Assembly (NCBI RefSeq): GCF_001550095.1
Contig: NZ_LRUC01000052.1
Coordinates: 1 to 64,000, forward strand
Direction: 5' to 3'
DNA from: Celeribacter ethanolicus
GTDB lineage: Bacteria; Pseudomonadota; Alphaproteobacteria; Rhodobacterales; Rhodobacteraceae
Length of the DNA stretch: 64,000 nucleotides
Part shown: positions 53,896-61,451 of the stretch, piece by piece
Numbering within the stretch: position 1 is the stretch's first letter
Layout of the letters: every line of letters begins with the position of its first letter
Made by a program: the position numbers and the translations under genes
The notes under the pieces: generated by a model
Databases searched by the model: none
The model's input: the letters and a program-made list of their open reading frames with translations, nothing else
Told to the model about the DNA's origin: nothing

Positions 53896-53984
53896 GTGTT
53901 TTCTCCGTCTTGAGACACAGGTTGAGAGAGGGCGGACACGGGGGGGGGGCGTCCGACCGGGTGTAGAAAGTCTTTGGAAGGGGT

Positions 53985-55097
53985 TCAGGCGGATTCCATT
54001 TGCGCGATCAGCATTTTGAGGTGCTTGGTCGCGGGGGTGACGATGCCGACGAAATAGGCCTCGCGCAGGCGGCGTTGCGCGGCACCGTTGGTGACGTATC
54101 CACGCGCGCCCATGTGAAGCTGCGCCCAATGCGCGGTCTCCATGGCCAACTCGCCGCCGCGCAAACGCGCCTTGAGCACACGCAAGTAGAAGGCATCGGA
54201 CAGGTCATAGGGCGTTTTACACAGCTCCAAGACCTCAGCCACCAGCGCGTCATACTCGGCGCGCAGGTCAGAGGCCTGTTTGTCGAGATACTGGTTCACA
54301 TGACCCAAAGGCGCCTCGACCTGTTCGATCAGCTCAATGCAATTCTTGATGATCCCCGCCGCCATACCGCATTGCAGGATGGTGAAACCGGGGCGGATGC
54401 GTTTGACGAACTCCATCGCCGGATCGCCGAGGATATACTCATCCGGCACAAACACGTCGCGGCATTGCACGTTGCAAGTGGCGGTGCCGCCCATGGCGAC
54501 GAAGTCGTGGTCGAGTTTGAGCTTGATCCCCTCCCACCCGGCATGGAAAATCGCCATGACGCGTTTCGGGACGTCCTCGCCCTCGACATCCACATGGAAC
54601 ATCGAGCCGAAATAACCATCTTCGACCAGATTGGAGACCCAAGGCAAGAGGCCCTTGACGGTATAACCGCCCTCGACCTTGGTGCCTTTGAGGCGCATCT
54701 TTTCGATCTCGCCCATGGCCTTCATAGGGTTGGACATGCCAGTGCCGCCGAGGGCTTCACCCTTGATCACCTTGGCCAGGATCTCGGATTTGAGAAATTC
54801 GTTGTCAGACGAGGAAATATACCAGGCCAGCGTGTCCTGACACCAGACACAGAAGCCGGTCGAAAGACATTCCTCAGAGGTCCGCGCCATGGACAGAACC
54901 GCCGAGGTCAGATCGACATTGCCGTCAATCCCGCCCACATGGGTGCCGTAAGCGCCGGCCTTGCCGTATGCGCGCATGATGTCTTCGGCGTAGATCCGTT
55001 CGTCGTCGATCTTTTGGACGATGCTTGCGAGATCTTCGCGGGAAATACGGTCGATCTCATCGAAATCGTAAGCCGTGAGGGAGGTGGCGACGTTCAT
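53985..55097 (-). CDS. Acyl-CoA dehydrogenase-like flavoprotein without the usual catalytic Glu
   Basis: A 370-residue protein of the acyl-CoA dehydrogenase fold (GGTGMSNPMKAMGEIEKMRL, GGYTVKGLLPWVSN, GARGYVTNGAAQRRLREAYF). The place of the family YEGT motif reads YFVGIVTPAT, so the catalytic Glu is absent by eye. Members without it include flavin monooxygenases of the DszC type and other non-classical enzymes. Placed between OsmC and cyanase, it may act on the nitrogen or sulfur compound imported by this operon. Start ATG 55097. Confidence 0.8.
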   Translation of the reverse strand: MNVATSLTAYDFDEIDRISREDLASIVQKIDDERIYAEDIMRAYGKAGAYGTHVGGIDGNVDLTSAVLSMARTSEECLSTGFCVWCQDTLAWYISSSDNEFLKSEILAKVIKGEALGGTGMSNPMKAMGEIEKMRLKGTKVEGGYTVKGLLPWVSNLVEDGYFGSMFHVDVEGEDVPKRVMAIFHAGWEGIKLKLDHDFVAMGGTATCNVQCRDVFVPDEYILGDPAMEFVKRIRPGFTILQCGMAAGIIKNCIELIEQVEAPLGHVNQYLDKQASDLRAEYDALVAEVLELCKTPYDLSDAFYLRVLKARLRGGELAMETAHWAQLHMGARGYVTNGAAQRRLREAYFVGIVTPATKHLKMLIAQMESA

Positions 55098-55170
55098 CTC
55101 ATCTCTCCAGAGGTTGGGTTTCAAAGCGGGGGCCGCCCTATGCGCGTCTCTCGGACGGCCCCCGGATGCG

Positions 55171-55728
55171 TCAGACGCTTTCGGCGATCATGTTCACAGG
55201 GCGCGAGAAGGTGTTGAACACCGGCGACCATTGCGTGACATGGGCGATCAGGGCGTCGATTTCCTCTTGCGGGCAATCGGCTTCCATATCGACCTTGATG
55301 CGCACATCGGTGAATCCGACGGGTTTCTCGGACACGTCGCCCGTGCCCCAGACGGCGGTGATGTTCAGATCGCCTTCAAGTTCGAGTTCAAGCTTCTGAA
55401 TCTTGATGCCGCGGGCGATGGCGTTGGCGTGGAGACCCACGGCCACACAGGAGCCCAGAGCGGCCAGAGACGCCTCGGACGGGTTCGGCGCGGTGTCGTC
55501 GCCCAGAAGCCCCGGCGGCTCGTCCACGATGTAGGGTTCGAGATCGCGGATGTAGTTGGCGTGACGGAAACGACCTTCCGCGACGGTTTTACATTTCAGC
55601 GTCTTGATCGCCTTCGGGTTGGCCTTGCCAGAGGCGATCAGCGCCTCCAGCCCCTCTTTCGAGATCGGGTCCAGCCCGTCAACATCCGGCGCAAGACAGC
55701 CGGTGAGAGCGGTTACGGGTTCAGACAT
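55171..55728 (-). CDS. OsmC family protein
   Basis: A 185-residue protein of the OsmC/Ohr group, thiol-dependent peroxidases and related proteins. The conserved Cys positions appear in IKTLKCKTVAEGRF and LAALGSCVAVGLHANAIARG. GDDTAPNPSEASL is the usual loop before the second Cys. It lies 46 bases after the permease gene. It could deal with reactive sulfur or peroxides made by the neighbouring flavoprotein. Confidence 0.88.
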   Translation of the reverse strand: MSEPVTALTGCLAPDVDGLDPISKEGLEALIASGKANPKAIKTLKCKTVAEGRFRHANYIRDLEPYIVDEPPGLLGDDTAPNPSEASLAALGSCVAVGLHANAIARGIKIQKLELELEGDLNITAVWGTGDVSEKPVGFTDVRIKVDMEADCPQEEIDALIAHVTQWSPVFNTFSRPVNMIAESV

Positions 55729-55773
55729 GGGAATTCCTTTCGTCTGGTGGGTTAAAGGTTGCGGGTGCGGGGT

Positions 55774-56607
55774 TTAGTGCCAATCGGAGCGCACCCAGTT
55801 GAATTTCCTGATGAGCTGGCCTGCGAGGGCATCAAGGGCGAAACCGATCACCCCGATCACCACCACCGTGGCGGCCAGCCGGTCATATTCGAGCGTGTCC
55901 CGCGCATCGTTGATCGCGTAGCCAAGCCCGGAGGTGACGCCGAGATATTCAGCGGGCACCAGCACCACCCAGGCCACCCCGAGCGCGAGGCGAATGCCCG
56001 AGAGAACATCGACGGCAATGGCCGGAAGAATGACCGAGAACAGCATATGGAGCGGGTTTGCCCCCAGATTGCGCGCCACCTTGAGCCATGCGGGATCAAT
56101 CCGACGCACACCTCCTGCGGTGGAGAAGAGGATCGGCCAAACGGCGGCCATACCGATCAGGAAAATGATCGCCCCGTCCCAAGTGGCAAAGGCCATGACC
56201 GCAATCGGCATCCAGGATAGCGGCGAGATCATCCGCAGGAACTGGAACGGGACGTTGGCGACCTCGTTGAGGCGCTTCATCCGCCCGATCATGATCCCGA
56301 CAGGCACGCCGATGACGATGGCGTAGAACAAGCCTAGCCCCACCCTCATCAGCGAGGGCCCCGACATCGCCACGACCTCGCCGTCCATCAGCATTTCCCA
56401 GAGACGGGAAAGCGTCGGGACCGGAGCGAAATCGGCGAAGGCGAAAAGATCGTCGCTGGTCTCGACGATCCACCCGCCGATCCACCACAGCACCAGCAAC
56501 AGGCCAATGCCGAGCGCCCCGTTCACAAGGCCGCGGAAGCGGCCCAGCTTCGGCAGGGAGAAACCTGTCCGGGCCATTTGCCCTGAAAGCTGGGTCACAT
56601 CGCTCAT
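55774..56607 (-). CDS. ABC transporter permease (SsuC/NrtB/CynB type)
   Basis: A 277-residue inner membrane permease. The EAA-type loop reads VARNLGANPLHMLFSVILPA. Its start overlaps the binding-protein stop by four bases. It is the single permease of this importer, presumably working as a homodimer. Confidence 0.9.
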   Translation of the reverse strand: MSDVTQLSGQMARTGFSLPKLGRFRGLVNGALGIGLLLVLWWIGGWIVETSDDLFAFADFAPVPTLSRLWEMLMDGEVVAMSGPSLMRVGLGLFYAIVIGVPVGIMIGRMKRLNEVANVPFQFLRMISPLSWMPIAVMAFATWDGAIIFLIGMAAVWPILFSTAGGVRRIDPAWLKVARNLGANPLHMLFSVILPAIAVDVLSGIRLALGVAWVVLVPAEYLGVTSGLGYAINDARDTLEYDRLAATVVVIGVIGFALDALAGQLIRKFNWVRSDWH

Positions 56608-57884
56608 AGCTCGAAGATCTCCTCACGGGTGTAGGGATCACCGCCGGTGGCGACCGAGGGGTCGTTCTTCCACTCCGGGTATTTTTCGAGCGCGGCTTTG
56701 ACGTAATCGTAATTGACCAGATCGTCGGCCACGAACTGCGGATCGAGCCCTTCGAGGAAGGTCGTCTCCCCCGACACAACCGTCTCGTTCATCGCCTCGA
56801 CGATGAGCTTGGTCGCCGACGGGTACGGCCAGGGCTGGAAGTCGATCCGGCCATTGTGGAACTCACCCTGGTGCTTGATCGCCTCCGAGGCGATGTAATC
56901 CGGGTTGTTCTCGTAAAGCGTCATGGCGCGTTTCACCACGGGCGCTGGCGCTGGCAGATACCCTGCCCCGTCTTTTGACAGAAGCTCCGCCACTTCCTCT
57001 TTGTTCTGAGAGGCATAGATCGAGGCGCGCACCACGGCGTTCATCACGCCCTGGGTCCATTCCGGTTTCGCGGTGGTCGCTTCTTCATGCATGCAGACCA
57101 CGCAGCACGGGTGGTTTTTCCAGATGTCGCCGGTAAAGCGCAGCATCCGCGCGCCGGCTTTCAATTCGCCAAGCGCGTTGAACGGTTCGGCGACGATATA
57201 AGCGTCGATTTTCTTGGCCGCGAGCGCGGGGGGCATTTCGGGCGGCGGCAGCACCTGAAGGTTGCATTCGTCAGCGGCGATCGGCTCCCCCTGCGGCTTG
57301 ATCACGGCTTTGATCCCGTTGGCGCGCAGCGCGTATTGCAGCACGATATTGTGCATCGAGTACCAGAACGGCACCGCGACCTGTTTGCCGCCCAGACCCG
57401 CGAAATCTGCGATGTCCGTGTGACGACCGACCACCAGAGCGGAGCCGTTGGTATGCGCCCAGGACATGATCTTGACCGGGAAATTGTTGTTGTAGCGCAT
57501 CCAGACCGGGATCGGTTTCAGGAAGTGTACGAGGTTGAACTTGCCGGAGGCAAAGCCCTCGATCAGTGGCGACCAGCCGCGCATCAGGGTCGGTTGCTCG
57601 GCCTTGATACCCTCTTCCTCGAAATAGCCCTTGGCATGGGCGACCAGAAGCGGCGTGGCGTCGGTGATCGGCAGATAGCCGATGCGCAATACATCGTCGT
57701 CCTGCGCCTGCGCCATGCGCGGCAACATCGCCGGTATGCCGCCCAAAAGAGCCGCCAGACCGCCTTTTGCCAGAAGATCGAGCGTCGAACGACGGCCCGG
57801 GTCGAAATCGGTGTTGCCGCCACAGCAAGCGCCGTGGAGATCGTGATGGCCGTGGCCGCAAGCTGTCTTGTGGTCGTCAGTCAT
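56604..57884 (-). CDS. ABC transporter substrate-binding protein (NrtA/SsuA type) with His/Cys-rich N-terminus
   Basis: A 426-residue periplasmic protein. The N-terminus has a His/Cys-rich stretch (CGHGHHDLHGACCGG, residues 9-23) ahead of a twin-arginine-like signal (GRRSTLDLLAKGGLAALLGG). The binding domain starts DDDVLRIGYLPITDATPLLV and includes VAVPFWYSMHNIVLQYALRA and DAYIVAEPFNALGELKAG, the NrtA/CynA/SsuA pattern. Ligand unknown; in this operon cyanate, or a compound that releases cyanate, is likely. The metal-binding-looking leader is unusual for the family. Confidence 0.87.
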   Translation of the reverse strand: MTDDHKTACGHGHHDLHGACCGGNTDFDPGRRSTLDLLAKGGLAALLGGIPAMLPRMAQAQDDDVLRIGYLPITDATPLLVAHAKGYFEEEGIKAEQPTLMRGWSPLIEGFASGKFNLVHFLKPIPVWMRYNNNFPVKIMSWAHTNGSALVVGRHTDIADFAGLGGKQVAVPFWYSMHNIVLQYALRANGIKAVIKPQGEPIAADECNLQVLPPPEMPPALAAKKIDAYIVAEPFNALGELKAGARMLRFTGDIWKNHPCCVVCMHEEATTAKPEWTQGVMNAVVRASIYASQNKEEVAELLSKDGAGYLPAPAPVVKRAMTLYENNPDYIASEAIKHQGEFHNGRIDFQPWPYPSATKLIVEAMNETVVSGETTFLEGLDPQFVADDLVNYDYVKAALEKYPEWKNDPSVATGGDPYTREEIFEL

Positions 57885-57922
57885 GTCAGGTCCCTGTTGA
57901 TGTTCGGTTGGTCTTGTTCGGA

Positions 57923-58801
57923 TTATTCGGAAAGGCGGGTGAAATCGTTCTCGGTGGGCGCATTTCCCATCTCGGCGACCTCGGCATAAATCCCCATGAG
58001 GCGGGCGTGTTCGCGAGCAAAGGCATCGGTCCCGCCACCGCGCTCTTCCTCGGTGAGCGCGATCTGCGTGTCCTCGGCGATCCGTCCCGGATTGGCCTTG
58101 AGCACCAGCACCCGATCCGCCATGCGCACCGCCTCGCCCACGTCATGGGTCACGATCACAAGCGTCAGGCCGAGGTCCTTGGCGATCTTGCGCACATCCT
58201 GCTGAAGCGAGCGGCGGGTGAAGGCATCGAGCGCGGAGAAGGGTTCGTCGAGCAAAAGCATCTCCGGGCGCGGCGCCAGAGAGCGGGCCAAAGCCACACG
58301 CTGTTGCTGGCCGCCGGAAAGCTCCTGCGCATTGCGGTTGGCGAAGGCCCCCAGATCGACCAGATCGAGCACTTCCGGCACGCGTTTGGCGATCTCATAG
58401 CCCCGGCGAGTGAATTTCAGGCCAAGGCCTGCGTTCTGCGCCACGGTCATCCACGGGTAAAGCGACGGCGCCTGAAACATCATCACCCATTTGGGCGAGG
58501 GATGTTCGACCACATTGCCATTGATCACCACCTGCCCCTCGGAGGGATGCGTGAGCCCCGCGAGCATGTGCAGCAGTGTGGACTTGCCACAGCCGGACCG
58601 CCCCAGAAGGGCCACGACCTCGCCCTGATGAATTTCGAAATCCATGTCCTCAAGCACATGACCATCGGCCTTGCGATAACTGTGGCTCAGCCCTTTGACG
58701 GCCACATGCGCACCGATCAGCACACGCGGATGCGCCGGCTCCTGCACCTGTCCTTCGGACGGCTGGGAAGGGGTCTGATCTTTCATTCTGGTCACGGCCA
58801 T
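57923..58801 (-). CDS. ABC transporter ATP-binding protein (SsuB/NrtD type)
   Basis: A 292-residue ATPase. Walker A GRSGCGKSTLL, Q-loop MMFQAPSLYPW, signature LSGGQQQRVALA, Walker B MLLLDEPFSALD, switch His IVTHDVGEA. A 25-residue polar N-terminal extension precedes the domain; ATG 58786 is an alternative start. First gene of the cyanase operon, divergent from the TetR gene across a 365-base region. Confidence 0.92.
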   Translation of the reverse strand: MAVTRMKDQTPSQPSEGQVQEPAHPRVLIGAHVAVKGLSHSYRKADGHVLEDMDFEIHQGEVVALLGRSGCGKSTLLHMLAGLTHPSEGQVVINGNVVEHPSPKWVMMFQAPSLYPWMTVAQNAGLGLKFTRRGYEIAKRVPEVLDLVDLGAFANRNAQELSGGQQQRVALARSLAPRPEMLLLDEPFSALDAFTRRSLQQDVRKIAKDLGLTLVIVTHDVGEAVRMADRVLVLKANPGRIAEDTQIALTEEERGGGTDAFAREHARLMGIYAEVAEMGNAPTENDFTRLSE

Positions 58802-58832
58802 CTCTTCTCACTCCGGGTTGTTTGCACGAACC

Positions 58833-58850
58833 ATACAAACCGTTCTGTAT
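58833..58850. promoter_or_regulatory. Imperfect dyad, probable operator of the cyanase operon
   Basis: ATACAaACC-GTTcTGTAT, seven of nine arm positions matching, lies 32 bases before the ATPase gene. Its ACA...TGT core resembles the perfect dyad at 59050-59065 nearer to tetR, so one regulator may bind both. Apart from these two sites the gap 58802-59166 shows nothing I can support. Confidence 0.45.
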
Positions 58851-59049
58851 TATCGAGACGGAAAGAAGACCCGGTCGTCAACGCCCGAATGCGAGAAAAG
58901 ATGACTCTTATTTTCCTGTTCATTTATTCGGCAAAAATTGAGGTAGACTGCCCGTATCCAGGCGAAATCCGGGTGATTTCCCGCCATCTCTCCGCTCTCT
59001 GCCTTCACATATGCAAGAATATCGCAGCCGAGAAATTCGCCAACAGAAC

Positions 59050-59065
59050 AAGACAGACCTGTCTT
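59050..59065. promoter_or_regulatory. Perfect dyad upstream of tetR
   Basis: AAGACAG-AC-CTGTCTT, perfect 7-base arms, followed by a T-run. It is 102 bases before the tetR start; likely the autoregulatory operator. Confidence 0.55.
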
Positions 59066-59166
59066 TTTTTTTGCGGTATATATGAGAGGCAGGTGACACA
59101 TTTCACGGCAGAGCGATTCTCCGCCCCGCCGGATGTCTCGCGTTTCAGAGTGCAGGAGATTGCCAG

Positions 59167-59796
59167 ATGGATGACAGCCCTCAAGAGTTTTGCCACCAGC
59201 AAACCTCCGGCTGGAGCTTTGCCGCAACGGAGCCGAAGACCGCGCGCGACAGGATCATGACCGCCGCTTCGCATTTGTTCTGCAACCATGGGTTCGCGGC
59301 CACTGGCATCGACACGATCCTGTCCCGTGCCGGCACCGCGAAGGCCACGCTCTATCACCACTTCAAATCGAAAGAAGAGTTGATCGCCGCCGTCCTGGAA
59401 GCCGAGGGCACCACATGGCGCGGCTGGTTCTTCGGGCGGCTGGCCGAAACACAGGGCCCCGCCCGCACGCGCATGCTCGCCGTGTTCGACGTGCTCGAAG
59501 AGTGGTTTGCGGACCCCGGCTTCTACGGCTGCCCCTTCATCAACGCTGTGGCGGAGTTCGACACCGGCAACGACGCGGTGCGCAAGGCCGCCGAAAAGCA
59601 CAAGGAGCACATCCTGACCTGGCTCAAGGCACAGGCGATCGAGCTCAAAGTCCCCGATGTGACCGAAACCGCGCGCTCTTTCGCCGTGTTGCTCGATGGC
59701 GCCATCGTCGCCGCCCAACACACCCGTGATCCGAGCTTTGCCCGCACGGCCCGGAACATGGCCGAATGCCATCTCGATGCGGTTCTGGGCGCTTGA
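59167..59796 (+). CDS. TetR family regulator divergent from the cyanase operon
   Basis: A 209-residue repressor. HTH: IMTAASHLFCNHGFAATGID followed by SRAGTAKATLYHHFKSKEEL. The C-terminal domain includes DPGFYGCPFINAVAEFD, a pattern of the YxaF/LmrA-like TetR subgroup. It probably controls the operon that starts at 58801 as well as its own gene, given the two related dyads between them. Confidence 0.9.
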   Translation: MDDSPQEFCHQQTSGWSFAATEPKTARDRIMTAASHLFCNHGFAATGIDTILSRAGTAKATLYHHFKSKEELIAAVLEAEGTTWRGWFFGRLAETQGPARTRMLAVFDVLEEWFADPGFYGCPFINAVAEFDTGNDAVRKAAEKHKEHILTWLKAQAIELKVPDVTETARSFAVLLDGAIVAAQHTRDPSFARTARNMAECHLDAVLGA

Positions 59797-59845
59797 CCCC
59801 TGCCCGCCCGGCGGACAATCCGTCCGAAAATTCCTTTCCGCGCCC

Positions 59846-59880
59846 TTGACCCCGCTCTGAGACTGTATATACATCGTATA
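59846..59880 (+). promoter_or_regulatory. Promoter with embedded dyad for the RHH-ParA pair
   Basis: A -35 box TTGACC (59846-59851) and a -10-like TATACA (59868-59873) are 16 bases apart. The -10 lies inside the dyad TATAC-ATC-GTATA (59868-59880), so a protein bound there would block the promoter. The small ribbon-helix-helix protein just downstream is the natural candidate. Confidence 0.6.
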
Positions 59881-59911
59881 GGCAGGAACGCGGGATGGTC
59901 GAGAGGGGAAC

Positions 59912-60076
59912 ATGGCACCGAAAAACAAGAAGGACAGTTCGCTGATCATCCGCCTGCCCAAGGAGGACCGCGACGCATTCGTGACGCTTTGCGAGGAAAT
60001 GGACACCTCCGCCTCGCGCGAATTGCGCGACCATATCCGCAAGTTTTTGAAGAAAAATTCCAAGAAAGGGTCGTAA
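59912..60076 (+). CDS. Small ribbon-helix-helix protein, ParA partner
   Basis: A 54-residue protein with a lysine-rich tail at both ends. The core SLIIRLPKEDRDAFVTLCEE then MDTSASRELRDHIRKFLKK fits the RHH (CopG/MetJ) fold: a short strand for the DNA groove and two helices. GAGAGGGG lies upstream of the ATG. Only three bases separate it from the ParA-type gene, the arrangement of ParG-ParF and similar segregation pairs, in which the RHH protein binds the centromere-like site and represses its own promoter. Confidence 0.8.
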   Translation: MAPKNKKDSSLIIRLPKEDRDAFVTLCEEMDTSASRELRDHIRKFLKKNSKKGS

Positions 60077-60079
60077 GCC

Positions 60080-60709
60080 GTGAAAACGCTTCTCGTTGCC
60101 AACAGCAAGGGTGGATCCGGCAAGACGATGACAGCGATCACCCTGGCCGCCGCGCTGCGCGCCTCCGGCAAACGGGTCACGATCGCCGATGCCGATCCGC
60201 AGCAATCCGCACGGATGTGGGGCAAACGACGCTCGGCCTATGCGGCGCATATCCCGGTGCTGGACTGGTCCGGCGCGGCACGCCCCTCGGCGCCGAAGAA
60301 AACCGACTGGCTGGTGATCGACAGCGGCGCAGGACTTGAGAGCGCGGCGGCAAAAGCGCTTTTGCAGGACGCGGACGTGATGGTGACGCCGGTCATGGCC
60401 TCGATGTTCGACGAACTGGCGGTGAAGGGGTTTCTCAAATCCCTGCGCGAACTCAAGCGCATCCGCAAGGAAAAGGTCGATATCCTGCCCATAGGCTCAC
60501 GTATCGACCCGCGGCGCAAGGACGGACGGCTCCTGAAGGAGTTTCTCGAAGCCAACGGGCAGGAACTCGTGACGATGATCTCCGAACGCGCCGCCTATAT
60601 CGACCTCGCCCGCGAGGGCCTGTCGATCTTCGATCAAAGCCAGGCGAAATTCGCTCCGATGAAAGCCCAGTGGCAGCCGGTGCTCAAACGCCTTGGCGTA
60701 AAGATCTGA
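60080..60709 (+). CDS. ParA/VirC1-like partition ATPase
   Basis: A 209-residue P-loop ATPase of the ParA superfamily with the deviant Walker A KGGSGKTMT (residues 10-18), switch I IADADPQQSARMW and Walker B DWLVIDSGAG. At this length, with no N-terminal HTH, it fits ParF, VirC1 or the orphan ParAs that place protein clusters. The partner is the RHH protein just upstream, not a ParB. No replication gene is near, so it is either chromosomal cargo positioning or a remnant or part of an integrated element. Confidence 0.9.
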   Translation: MKTLLVANSKGGSGKTMTAITLAAALRASGKRVTIADADPQQSARMWGKRRSAYAAHIPVLDWSGAARPSAPKKTDWLVIDSGAGLESAAAKALLQDADVMVTPVMASMFDELAVKGFLKSLRELKRIRKEKVDILPIGSRIDPRRKDGRLLKEFLEANGQELVTMISERAAYIDLAREGLSIFDQSQAKFAPMKAQWQPVLKRLGVKI

Positions 60710-60713
60710 ACCG

Positions 60714-60749
60714 GGTTCGGCGAGTTCTCCCAAGCAGTTCTCCCGAACC
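60714..60749. terminator. Possible hairpin between convergent parA and ridA genes
   Basis: GGTTCGG pairs with CCGAACC over a 22-base loop. No T-run; weak as a terminator. Confidence 0.3.
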
Positions 60750-60803
60750 AGACCCGAAGAACGCAGAAAAAACAGGCAAATGGGAAGGGAATCCCCGGCG
60801 CAA

Positions 60804-61199
60804 TCAACCCTGCGTCACGGCGGTCACTTCGACCTCGACCTCGAATTCCGCGCGGGTGAATCCGGTGACGATGATCAGGGTCGAGGCCGGTTTGACCGCC
60901 ACCTCCGCAAGCCAGGCATCGCGCACCGCCATATAGGTCGGGAAATCCTCGCGCCTGGTCACAAAGGCGCTGATCCGGATCACCGCATCGCGCCCCGCCC
61001 CCGCCTCGGCCAGAATGGCGTCGATATTGGCGAAACACTGTTCCGCCTGTGCCTTGACGCCCGCCGCGCAGGTTCCGTCCGGAGCGAGCCCAAGCTGACC
61101 CGAGGTCACGATGACCCGCCCGCCGGAAGGCCCCATGACCCCGTGGCTATAGGCCCCGAACGGAGCGGCGATGGAGCTGGGCGTGAGCGGCGTGTTCAT
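60804..61199 (-). CDS. RidA family protein lacking the deaminase Arg
   Basis: A 131-residue YjgF/YER057c/UK114-type protein, starting at ATG 61199. YSHGVMGPSGGRVIVTSGQL and FANIDAILAEAGAGRDAVIR are the family motifs. The region that carries Arg105 of the enamine deaminase (PARS) reads PAST, so the key Arg is replaced by Ser. It therefore probably belongs to one of the Rid subgroups that lack imine deaminase activity and are often placed in catabolic operons. It is divergent from the ABC importer at 61452. Confidence 0.9.
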   Translation of the reverse strand: MNTPLTPSSIAAPFGAYSHGVMGPSGGRVIVTSGQLGLAPDGTCAAGVKAQAEQCFANIDAILAEAGAGRDAVIRISAFVTRREDFPTYMAVRDAWLAEVAVKPASTLIIVTGFTRAEFEVEVEVTAVTQG

Positions 61200-61451
61200 G
61201 GTGGAGACCTTCGTGTCGAGATTCGTTTGTCGCCTTCTCCATGCCATTTCACGGCGGGATGCGCGTCCATTGTGTACAATGTCGCATCCGATATTGCCGA
61301 CACCTGCGTTAATTTTGACCACGCGGCCAGATTTCCGCCCTCTAATTGGGCATCTGAAGATTGTATGCAATTTCCCGCAACTCCCCCCTGTGCGTCCCCC
61401 CTGATGATCTCGCTAACGTGGTCTGCGGAATTTCACCCACGGAGAGTTTAC

